Source: Pseudomonas sp. P818
GTDB lineage: Bacteria; Pseudomonadota; Gammaproteobacteria; Pseudomonadales; Pseudomonadaceae
Assembly: GCF_000418555.1 (NCBI RefSeq)
Contig: NZ_ATKM01000017.1
Span: forward strand, 247,445 to 311,444
Reading direction: 5' to 3'
DNA: 64,000 nucleotides
Position 1 is the stretch's first letter. Each line of letters begins with the position of its first letter. The position numbers and the translations under genes were made by a program. Below, piece after piece: positions 24,794 to 32,872 of the stretch. The notes beneath the pieces were generated by a model that did not search any database, was not told the DNA's origin, and saw nothing but the letters and a program-made list of their open reading frames with translations.

Positions 24794-26755
24794 ATGTCCG
24801 ATGCCCACAACGCCCAGCTCGACTGGGACGAACACGGCCAGCCGCTGTCGCGCAGCTATGGCGACGTGTACTTCTCCCGCGCCAACGGCCTGGAAGAAAC
24901 CCGTCACGTCTTCCTCGCTCACAACCAGATCATCGAACGTTGCCAGGCCCTGCCGGCCGGCGGGCGTTTGGTGATAGGCGAAACCGGCTTCGGCACCGGG
25001 CTCAACTTTCTCTGCGCCTGGCAGGCCTTCGCCGAACACGCCCCGCGCGATGCGCGGCTGCACTTCGTCAGCGTGGAGAAATTCCCTCTGACCCAGACGG
25101 ACCTGCAGCGCGCCCTGGCCCTGTGGCCGGAGCTTGCGCCCTACGCCGAGCAGTTGCTGGCGCAGTACCGCGCCATCCATCCCGGCTTTCAGCGCCTGCT
25201 GCTAGACGGCGGCCGCGTGGTGCTGACGCTGATGATCGGCGACGTGCTCGAGTGCCTGCCGCAGCTGGACGCCAGGGTCGATGCCTGGTTCCTCGACGGT
25301 TTCGCCCCGGCGAAGAACCCGGAGATGTGGGCGGACAGTCTGTTCACCGAACTGGCCAGGCTGTCGGCACCCGGCGCCACGCTGGCCACCTTCACCAGTG
25401 CCGGCTTCGTCCGCCGCGGGCTGATCGCCGCCGGCTTCGCTGTGCAGCGGGTCAAGGGTTTCGGCCACAAGCGTGAGATGCTGGCCGGCCCCTTCCAGGC
25501 TGAACCGGCGCCGCGCTCTGCTCCCTGGTTCGCCCGCCCGCTACTACCGACAGGCGATCGCCAGGCCGTGGTGATCGGCGCCGGCCTGGCCGGTTGCGCC
25601 ACTGCTGCCAGCCTGGCCGCACGCGGCTGGCACGTGACCCTGCTGGAGCGCCATGACGATGTCGCCCGCGAAGCGTCGGGCAACCCCCAGGGCGTGCTCT
25701 ATCTGAAGCTGTCGGCACATGGCACGGCGCTGTCGCGACTGATCGTCGCCGGTTTCGGCCATACCCGCCGCCTGCTCGCTCGCCTGCAGCGCGGCGTCGA
25801 CTGGGATGCCTGCGGCGTGCTGCAACTGGCCTTCGACGCCAAGGAAGCCGAGCGCCAGAACAAACTGGCCGCGGCCTTCCCGGACGACCTGCTGCATGCA
25901 CTGACGAAGGATGAAGCCGAGGCGCGCTCAGGCATCGGCCTGCCAGCCGGCGGCCTGTTCTACCCGGATGCCGGCTGGGTGCACCCGCCGGCCCTGTGCC
26001 GGCAACTGGTACAGCACCCGCTGATCGAATTGCGCCCCTATCAGGAGGCGCTGAGCCTCAGTCGTCAGCAAGAGCGCTGGTGCATCGAAGGACAGAACGG
26101 CGTGCTGGCCGAGGCACCGGTGCTGGTCCTGGCCTGCGCCGCCGAGATCGGCCGCCTGCTGCCGGAGGCGAATCTGCCGCTCAAGCGCATCCGCGGGCAG
26201 ATCAGCCGCCTGCCGGCCAGCACGGCCAGCCGCGCGCTGCGTACCGTGGTCTGCGCCGAAGGCTACGTCGCCCCTGCGCGCGACGACGAACACACCCTGG
26301 GCGCCAGCTTCGATTTTCACAGCGACGATCTGGCGCCCAGTGTCGCCGAGCACGCCGGCAACCTTGAACTGCTACGGGAGATTTCTCAGGACCTGGCCGA
26401 GCGTCTGGATACGCAGACGCTCGATCCGGCGACGCTGCAAGGCCGCGCCGCGTTTCGCTGCACCAGCCCGGACTACCTGCCGCTGGTGGGGCCGATGGCC
26501 GAACAGCAGGCCTTCAACGACGCCTATGCCGTGTTGGCCAAGGACGCCCGCCAGGTGCCGGAAACGCCCTGCCCCTGGCTGGAGGGCCTGTATATCAACA
26601 GCGGCCATGGCTCGCGCGGGCTGATCACCGCGCCGCTGTCGGGCGAGCTGATCGCCGCCTGGCTGGAGGACGAACCACTGCCGCTGCCACGTGAGGTGGC
26701 CGAAGCCTGCCACCCCAATCGCTTTATGCTGCGCAGGTTGATTCGCGGGAGCTGA
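24794..26755 (+). CDS. mnmC: Bifunctional tRNA mnm5s2U methyltransferase/FAD oxidoreductase
   Basis: 653 residues. N-terminal SAM methyltransferase (MnmC2): GETGFGTGLNFL (62-73) and DAWFLDGFAPAKNPEMW. C-terminal FAD-dependent oxidase (MnmC1): dinucleotide motif VIGAGLAGCATAASLA, then HGSRGLITAPLSGELIA near the C-terminus. It converts cmnm5(s2)U to nm5 and then mnm5(s2)U at the wobble base of certain tRNAs. The ATG at 24794 begins the conserved part; the extension to 24740 has no support. It converges on the EamA gene with a four-base gap. Confidence 0.96.
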   Translation: MSDAHNAQLDWDEHGQPLSRSYGDVYFSRANGLEETRHVFLAHNQIIERCQALPAGGRLVIGETGFGTGLNFLCAWQAFAEHAPRDARLHFVSVEKFPLTQTDLQRALALWPELAPYAEQLLAQYRAIHPGFQRLLLDGGRVVLTLMIGDVLECLPQLDARVDAWFLDGFAPAKNPEMWADSLFTELARLSAPGATLATFTSAGFVRRGLIAAGFAVQRVKGFGHKREMLAGPFQAEPAPRSAPWFARPLLPTGDRQAVVIGAGLAGCATAASLAARGWHVTLLERHDDVAREASGNPQGVLYLKLSAHGTALSRLIVAGFGHTRRLLARLQRGVDWDACGVLQLAFDAKEAERQNKLAAAFPDDLLHALTKDEAEARSGIGLPAGGLFYPDAGWVHPPALCRQLVQHPLIELRPYQEALSLSRQQERWCIEGQNGVLAEAPVLVLACAAEIGRLLPEANLPLKRIRGQISRLPASTASRALRTVVCAEGYVAPARDDEHTLGASFDFHSDDLAPSVAEHAGNLELLREISQDLAERLDTQTLDPATLQGRAAFRCTSPDYLPLVGPMAEQQAFNDAYAVLAKDARQVPETPCPWLEGLYINSGHGSRGLITAPLSGELIAAWLEDEPLPLPREVAEACHPNRFMLRRLIRGS

Positions 26756-26759
26756 TCGA

Positions 26760-27653
26760 TTACGCCCTGGCCTCGGCAAGTACCGGCCTGGGCTTGCGAA
26801 ACACCAGCACGTTACCCAGCATCACCAGCCCCAGGCCAAGTAGCGCGGGAGCCGTCCACTGATAGCCCTCGGCGAACACCGAGATATTCAGCGCCACCAC
26901 CGGGAACAGCACCGTGCAGTAGGCGGCGCGCTCCGGGCCCATGCGCCCGACCAGGGTCAGGTAGGCGGTAAAGCCGATCACCGAGCCCGGAATCGCCAGA
27001 TACAGCAGCGAGCCGACATAACGCGCATTCCACTCGAAGGCGAACGGCGTGCCGCTGACCAGGCAGATGCCCACCAGCATCAGCGCGCCATAGAGCATGC
27101 CCCAGGCGTTGGTGGTCAGCGGCTTGAGCCCGGCCTTCTGTTGCAGGCTGGAAAGCATGTTGCCGGCGGAGAAGAACAGCGTGCCGCACAGCGCCAGGCC
27201 GATGCCCAGCAGGCTTTCGCGACTGGCCTCATGCCCGGCCAGTTCAGGCCAGAACAGCAGCCCCAGGCCGGCCAGCCCCAGGCCGCCGCCGAGCAGTACG
27301 TTGGCAGCAATGCGCTGCTTGAAGAACAGCCGCGCATTGATCGCATTCCACAGGGTCGCGGTGGAGAAGATCACCGCGATCAGGCCGCTGGGGATCCACT
27401 GGCTGGCGGTGTAGAAGCACAGGAAGTTGAGGCAGAACAGACACAGGCCCTGCACCAGGCAGATGCCCTGGCTACGGCGATCCAGCGGCTGCAAACGCCC
27501 GCTGAACCAGAGCATGGCGAACAGCACGGCCGAGGCCAATGCGAAGCGATAGGCGATGGAGGCGGCGACGGCCACCTCGCCCATCTGCAATTTGATGGCG
27601 ATCCAGGTGGTACCCCAGATCAGTACGGTAAGCAGATAGAGCGACAGGTTCAT
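26760..27653 (-). CDS. EamA/DMT-family transporter
   Basis: 297 residues, about ten predicted membrane helices as two EamA repeats. It starts MNLSLYLLTVLIWGTTWIAIKLQMG, typical of the drug/metabolite transporter superfamily. GGGAG precedes the ATG at 27653. Such exporters handle amino acids or other small metabolites; the substrate here is not predictable. It is divergent from the helicase gene (150-base gap). Confidence 0.92.
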   Translation of the reverse strand: MNLSLYLLTVLIWGTTWIAIKLQMGEVAVAASIAYRFALASAVLFAMLWFSGRLQPLDRRSQGICLVQGLCLFCLNFLCFYTASQWIPSGLIAVIFSTATLWNAINARLFFKQRIAANVLLGGGLGLAGLGLLFWPELAGHEASRESLLGIGLALCGTLFFSAGNMLSSLQQKAGLKPLTTNAWGMLYGALMLVGICLVSGTPFAFEWNARYVGSLLYLAIPGSVIGFTAYLTLVGRMGPERAAYCTVLFPVVALNISVFAEGYQWTAPALLGLGLVMLGNVLVFRKPRPVLAEARA

Positions 27654-27803
27654 CGAGAATCTCCCAAGACTGGAGCACAGTCTGGAAGCGATGTACGCCG
27701 GGCGCTTGCACAAAGTTGCGCATTTATCGCTGCGCCATCACTGCCTGCCATCGCGCTGCAGGCTTTATCATGCGGGCTTTATACGTCAGGTCATTCTCAC
27801 CGC

Positions 27804-29717
27804 ATGCTTTCCGCCGTCGCGCGCTACAAACAACTGCTGTCCAGCGCCCTCGCCCGTTACTTCCCCCGCACCACCGCCTACCTGCGCGCCGAGCGCGAAG
27901 CGGCGCAGCCGCGCAAGCCGGTGCGCAAGCAGAGCAAGAAGAAATCCACCGGCAACAAGAAAGCCGGCAGTCGCAAGACCGCCAGCGGCAAATCCGGCCC
28001 CGCCGGCATCTACCCCGCAACCCGGCTGAAGATCGAAGACGCCCAGGTACAGGCCATGCGCAAGCGCGTGGCCGAAGCGGTAAGCGCCGGGCTGATCGGT
28101 GCGCCGTCGGACGAGCAGTGGGCGATGATTCTCTGCCGCGCCCCGCTGGCGCGCATCTTCGCTGGCGCCGGCTCGGGCAAGTCGAGCACCCTGGTATTGC
28201 GCGTGGTGTTCCTGCTCTGCCACCTGGAGATCGACCCCAAGCGCCTGACGGTGATCTCCTTCACCAACGCCTCCTGCCATGAGCTGCGCGAGCGCCTGCA
28301 ACGCCTGCTGGACTTCTGGCACTACCCGCATGATGCGCGCCAGTGCGTACGCACCTTCCACGCCGCCATGGCGACGCTGGCCAAGGAAAGCCTGGGCAAC
28401 CCGCGCTGGTTCGAGCAACTGGACGAGCCCGGCGACGAACCGGACAACCCGCTCGCAGGCACGCGCCTGCGCCCGGCGCAGCAGCGCCTGCTCAAGCAGG
28501 CCTACCAGAACGCCTACGCCGAAGACGCGCGCTTTCGCGTCCTGACTCACCGCCTGCTCAAGCTGCCGGCGCACGAGGAGCCGCCACAGGGCAGGGCCAA
28601 GGCACCGCTGGATGCCTGCAAGCTGCCCGGTGAATTCGCCGCCCTGCCGCTGTTCGAGCTGCTGCACGGGCAGATCGACTTCGCCGAGAGCCTCGGCATT
28701 CGCCTCGACCGCCTGGAGATGAAGGCGCTGGCCTGCGGCCCCCGCGAACGCGATTTCATCGAAGCCATGCAGCGCTTCCACCAGCATTTCAGCGCCCTGC
28801 TGCACAGCCAGGGATTGATCAGCTTCAACGGTGCGTTCGCGCAGTTGAGCGAGCGCCTGAGCAGCGACGGCGGCAAACCCGGCCCCGCCCTACTCGCCCT
28901 GAGCTACCTGCTGATCGACGAATTCCAGGACATCTCGCCGCAGATCGTGCTGTGGCTGCAGGCCGTGCATAGTCGCCTGCGCGCCGCGGGCGAACGCATC
29001 AGCCTGATGGCCATCGGAGACGACTGGCAATCGATCTACGGCTGGCGCGGCAGCTCGCCGGAGCTGTTCATCGATTTCGACCGGCACTTCCCCAGCCGCG
29101 GACGCGGCAAGAGCACCACCCTGCTGCTGGGCACCAACTATCGCAGCATCGAGCCGGTGATCCGCGATGCCGAGAAGGTGCTGGCGGAGGTAACGAACAA
29201 GCAGGCCAAGACCTGCGTCGCAGCCAAGGCGATGCAACCGGGCGACCATGGCGTGAAGCTGATCCAGCGCTTCGACCTGGCCAACGGCATGCCGCGGCTG
29301 CTCGAGGAGATACGTGCGCAATGCGCCGATGTCGCCAGCCGCCCCGGCGCCGACCGCACCGCCGTGCTACTGCTCAGTCGACGCAACGAGCCGCTGCAGC
29401 AGGTGCGCGCGCAGCTGGACAAGGCGCTGCCGGTCAAGGCCCTGACCATCCACCGTGCCAAGGGTCTGCAGGCCGAGGTGGCGATCATCCTCGACGACTG
29501 CCTGCCGGTGGACAAACACCCGCTGCGCAACGCGCTCTACGTCCAGTGCGGTTTCTTCGCCGGCAGCTACGACCAGGCCATGCAGGACGAAGCCCGGCGC
29601 CTGGCCTACGTGGCCATCACCCGCGGCGTGAGCCGCGTCTTGTGGTACACACGCAAGGCCCAGGGCGCCACGCAGTGCTTGGCAGCGAGCCGGCCAATCG
29701 CGCAAGCTTCAGGCTGA
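27804..29717 (+). CDS. UvrD/Rep-family superfamily 1 DNA helicase with basic N-terminal segment
   Basis: 637 residues, a little shorter than UvrD or Rep. After a lysine-rich stretch (~36-64, repeated KK/GK/SGKS) come helicase motif I AGAGSGKSST (~120-129), Ia VISFTNASCHELRERL, motif II LLIDEFQDIS, III AIGDDWQSIYGWRG, IV LLLGTNYRS, V ALTIHRAKGLQAEVAI and VI YVAITRGVSRVLWYT. Motif V-VI spacing and the small 2B region make it a UvrD-like minimal form. It is probably a 3'-5' helicase in repair or replication restart. The start at 27804 avoids a long shadow frame. Confidence 0.9.
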   Translation: MLSAVARYKQLLSSALARYFPRTTAYLRAEREAAQPRKPVRKQSKKKSTGNKKAGSRKTASGKSGPAGIYPATRLKIEDAQVQAMRKRVAEAVSAGLIGAPSDEQWAMILCRAPLARIFAGAGSGKSSTLVLRVVFLLCHLEIDPKRLTVISFTNASCHELRERLQRLLDFWHYPHDARQCVRTFHAAMATLAKESLGNPRWFEQLDEPGDEPDNPLAGTRLRPAQQRLLKQAYQNAYAEDARFRVLTHRLLKLPAHEEPPQGRAKAPLDACKLPGEFAALPLFELLHGQIDFAESLGIRLDRLEMKALACGPRERDFIEAMQRFHQHFSALLHSQGLISFNGAFAQLSERLSSDGGKPGPALLALSYLLIDEFQDISPQIVLWLQAVHSRLRAAGERISLMAIGDDWQSIYGWRGSSPELFIDFDRHFPSRGRGKSTTLLLGTNYRSIEPVIRDAEKVLAEVTNKQAKTCVAAKAMQPGDHGVKLIQRFDLANGMPRLLEEIRAQCADVASRPGADRTAVLLLSRRNEPLQQVRAQLDKALPVKALTIHRAKGLQAEVAIILDDCLPVDKHPLRNALYVQCGFFAGSYDQAMQDEARRLAYVAITRGVSRVLWYTRKAQGATQCLAASRPIAQASG

Positions 29718-29737
29718 TCGGCACTTCAGGCGTTCCC

Positions 29738-30637
29738 ATGGACAAACTGCTGGCTCTGCGCACCTTCGTCGCCACCGTTCGCTGTGGCGGCTTTTCCGCT
29801 GCTGCGCGGCAAATGGGGCTGGCCACCTCGTCGGTGACCCGCGCAGTCAACGCCCTGGAGCAGGAACTGGGCTGTGTGCTGCTCAACCGCAATACGCGGC
29901 AGATCAGCGTCAGCGAGGCCGGGCGCGACTACTTCGAGCGCGCTCTGGCCATCCTCGATGCGCTGGACGAGGCCGACGCTGCCGTGGCCGACAAGGACGG
30001 CGAAGTACGCGGCCGCCTGGCCGTAAGCGTGCCGGTGGAGTTCGCCCGACGCATCATCGCACCACACCTCGGCAAGCTGCTGGAGCGACACCCACAACTG
30101 GAGGTGTCCCTGCGCGTCACCGACGAGGTGGTCGATTTGCTCAGCGAACGGGTCGACCTGGCGCTGCGCCTGGGCTCTTCCATCGTCAGCGACGACGTGG
30201 TCAGCCAGCGTGTCGGCAGCTTCCGCCGCTGGCTGGTGGCGAGCCCGCAGTATCTGGCACGTTCCGCCCCCATCACCCACCCGGAAGCCCTGCAGGCGCA
30301 CGCCTGCCTGCAGTACGACTACGGCAGCCCGGCACACTACTGGCGTTTCGAACAGCAGGGTACGGCGCTGCAGGTGCCGGTCAGCGGACGTCTGCGCAGC
30401 AACAACGCCGATATCCTGCGCCAGGCCGCGCTGGATGGTCAGGGCATCGCGCTGCTGTCGGACTGGCTGGTACGTGACGACGTGGGCAATGGCAAGCTGC
30501 AACGCCTGCTGGCCGACTACGATGTCGCCCCTGGCCCGCACGAAGGCACCATCCACCTGCTGTACCTGCCGAACCACCGCGGCTCTCGGCGCATCGCCGC
30601 GTTCAGCGAGTTTCTCCAGGAACTGCTGCAGGGCTAA
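29738..30637 (+). CDS. LysR-family regulator upstream of MFS exporter
   Basis: 299 residues with HTH KLLALRTFVATVRCGGFSAAARQMGLATSSVTRAVNALE and a CrgA-type effector domain (GRLAVSVPVEFARRIIAPHLGKLL). The ATG at 29738 lies 20 bases after the helicase stop. The MFS gene begins 104 bases downstream on the same strand, so this may be the regulator of that exporter. Confidence 0.92.
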   Translation: MDKLLALRTFVATVRCGGFSAAARQMGLATSSVTRAVNALEQELGCVLLNRNTRQISVSEAGRDYFERALAILDALDEADAAVADKDGEVRGRLAVSVPVEFARRIIAPHLGKLLERHPQLEVSLRVTDEVVDLLSERVDLALRLGSSIVSDDVVSQRVGSFRRWLVASPQYLARSAPITHPEALQAHACLQYDYGSPAHYWRFEQQGTALQVPVSGRLRSNNADILRQAALDGQGIALLSDWLVRDDVGNGKLQRLLADYDVAPGPHEGTIHLLYLPNHRGSRRIAAFSEFLQELLQG

Positions 30638-30741
30638 GGCTTTTGCACAGCGCGCAACGCAGCGTTGCCGATCCGACGGATTCTCCGCCGGGCGTTAGCT
30701 GCCTAACCTTGCGCCTGTCGCTTCCTCATCGAGATCCCACC

Positions 30742-31929
30742 ATGACTAGCCAGACCTCCTCACTCACGAGCGAGTCGCCAGCCCTGCCACAGGCACTGGT
30801 GCTGCTGTTCGCCCTGTGCTGCGGCGCGATCGTCGCCAACCTCTATTACGCCCAGCCGATCATCGAGCTGATCGCTCCGGACGTCGGCCTCAGCGCCGAT
30901 CGCGCCAGCCTGATCGTTTCGCTGACGCAGATCGGCTACGCGCTCGGCCTGCTGTTCCTGGTGCCCTTGGCCGATCTGCTGGAAAGCCGCCGGCTGATGC
31001 TGATCACCACTGCCGCCGCCCTGCTCTGCCTGCTGGCAGCCGCCTTCGCCCATCAGCCGGACCTGTTCCTCGGCCTGGCGCTGCTGATCGGGCTCAGTTC
31101 GGTCTCGGTGCAGATGCTGATTCCCCTGGCCGCCAACCTGGCCCCGGAGGCCAGCCGTGGCCGCGTGGTGGGCAATATCATGAGCGGTCTGCTGCTGGGC
31201 ATCCTGCTGGCACGGCCACTGGCCAGCGTGGTGGCCGGCGAATTCGGCTGGCGCGCGGTATACCTGATGGCAGCGGCGCTGATGCTGGTGATCACCCTGG
31301 TGATCGCCACCACCATTCCGCGCCACACCCCCAGCCACAGCGCAAGCTACGGGCAACTGCTGGCCTCGCTCGTTCACCTGCTGCGCCGCTACCCCACCTT
31401 GCGCCACCGTGCGCTTTATCAGGGCCTGATGTTCGCCAGCTTCAGCCTGTTCTGGACGGTCGCGCCGCTGGAACTGGCGCGTCACCTGGGCCTGAGCCAA
31501 CAGGACATCGCCCTGTTCGCCCTGGCCGGTGCCATCGGCGCGGTCGCGGCACCCATCGCCGGGCGCCTGGCAGATGCCGGCCATACCTGGCGCGCCAGCC
31601 TGGTGGCACTGATCCTGGCGCCGCTGGCTTTTGCGCCCAACCTGCTCAACGCCGGCCTGGGCTGGATCGGCCTGATCGCCACCGCCGTCGTCCTGGATTT
31701 CGCCGTACAGATGAGCATGGTGCTGGGCCAGCGCACCATCTATGCCCTGGAGCCGCAAAGCCGCGCGCGGCTCAATGCGCTGTACATGACCAGCATCTTC
31801 GTGGGCGGCGCCATGGGTTCGGCGCTGGCCAGCCCGGTCTACGAGCGCTTCGGCTGGTCGGGCACGGCACTGCTGGCCGCCGGGTTGCCGCTGCTGGCCC
31901 TGCTGGTATTCATCGGCAAAGAGGAGTGA
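30742..31929 (+). CDS. MFS transporter, DHA-type efflux
   Basis: 395 residues, twelve predicted helices. NLYYAQPIIELIAPDVGLSADRASLIVSLTQIGYALGLLFLVPLADLLESRR contains the family A-loop signature between helices 2 and 3. It resembles the proton-driven drug or sugar exporters of the major facilitator superfamily (YfcJ/YnfM-like). A Rho-independent terminator follows at 31964. LysR immediately upstream is the likely regulator. Confidence 0.9.
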   Translation: MTSQTSSLTSESPALPQALVLLFALCCGAIVANLYYAQPIIELIAPDVGLSADRASLIVSLTQIGYALGLLFLVPLADLLESRRLMLITTAAALLCLLAAAFAHQPDLFLGLALLIGLSSVSVQMLIPLAANLAPEASRGRVVGNIMSGLLLGILLARPLASVVAGEFGWRAVYLMAAALMLVITLVIATTIPRHTPSHSASYGQLLASLVHLLRRYPTLRHRALYQGLMFASFSLFWTVAPLELARHLGLSQQDIALFALAGAIGAVAAPIAGRLADAGHTWRASLVALILAPLAFAPNLLNAGLGWIGLIATAVVLDFAVQMSMVLGQRTIYALEPQSRARLNALYMTSIFVGGAMGSALASPVYERFGWSGTALLAAGLPLLALLVFIGKEE

Positions 31930-31963
31930 GGAGATTCGCGACTCAAGAATCGCAGACAACAAA

Positions 31964-31986
31964 AAACCCGCCTAAGCGGGTTTCTT
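31964..31986 (+). terminator. Rho-independent terminator
   Basis: AAACCCGC (31964-31971), CTAA loop, GCGGGTTT (31976-31983), then CTTCC. An A-run on the left arm also makes it bidirectional in principle. It ends the MFS gene. Confidence 0.8.
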
Positions 31987-32152
31987 CCCAACCATCCGAC
32001 ATCCTGTCGGTAGCCATCTTGGCCTGGTCATCTTCCTTGATCCTCAGCGGTCCGTCGCTGCAGGGGATGTGTGTAGATTAGAGATCGGCCCTTGCTGGCA
32101 ACAGTGGAGGTTGCCGCCTGAGCGTGTAAGCCTTTTGCCATAGCCAGCCGAT

Positions 32153-32683
32153 TCAACGACCGATCATACGTGCCAGCACATCCTCGTCGCCCTGGCGACG
32201 ATGGATGAAGGCCATGGCAGCGTGGCCGACCACCATGAACAGCAGCAGCCAGCCCAGGTTGCCATGCAGCAGGCCGGCCGGCGCGATCATCCATTCGATC
32301 TTGCCGTCGAACCCCGGCATGACGGTCATGCCGAAGGCGACGAACTCCCGGCCCGAGCCGTACTGGCGCAGCAGGGCGATGAAGGGAATGACGAACAGCA
32401 GCCCGTACAGCGCCAGATGGCCGAAGCGTGCCAGCGTGCTGACCGCTGCCGGCCGGCGGTTACGGCTGTAAAGCGCCCAAAGCAGGCGAATTACCACCAG
32501 CACCATCAACACCAGGCCCGTGGCCTTGTGCGTGCTCCAGGCGAACTTGTCCAGTGCGCTGTCTTCCAGCAGGACATGGGCAAGAACGGTGACGAACTGC
32601 CACCCCAGCAGAACGGCCATGCTCCAGTGCAGCAGGCGTGTGACGGCGCCGTAGCGCTGCGCAGAATCATGCAGATTCGACAT
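32153..32683 (-). CDS. Cytochrome b561-type membrane protein
   Basis: 176 residues, four predicted membrane helices. Histidines in RLLHWSMAVLLGWQ, STHKATGLVLMV and AGLLHGNLGWLLL are placed to bind two b-hemes. This is the bacterial cytochrome b561 (CybB) family, which moves electrons between quinol and soluble or membrane partners. It stands alone between the MFS terminator and opgH. Confidence 0.92.
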   Translation of the reverse strand: MSNLHDSAQRYGAVTRLLHWSMAVLLGWQFVTVLAHVLLEDSALDKFAWSTHKATGLVLMVLVVIRLLWALYSRNRRPAAVSTLARFGHLALYGLLFVIPFIALLRQYGSGREFVAFGMTVMPGFDGKIEWMIAPAGLLHGNLGWLLLFMVVGHAAMAFIHRRQGDEDVLARMIGR

Positions 32684-32840
32684 CGTGGCTTCTCTCCAAA
32701 TGTCATCGACGAAACGATGGTCAGATCGGACAGCGAAACGCTGCCATCCGAGGCAATGACCTGATCAGCACGCAATGGTGCCGTGCGCCCGAGCTTGCGG
32801 GCGCCTGCAGATGTTAGCGGTTATGTCAGAAAGGCATCAC

Positions 32841-32866
32841 GACGCGCCCCCCAAACGGGGCGCGTC
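32841..32866 (-). terminator. Terminator of the opgGH operon
   Basis: GACGCGCCCC (32841-32850), CCAAAC loop, and exact complement (32857-32866). It lies right after the opgH stop on the minus strand, followed by a short T-containing tract (CCTTTCT). Confidence 0.75.
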
Positions 32867-32872
32867 GGATGA

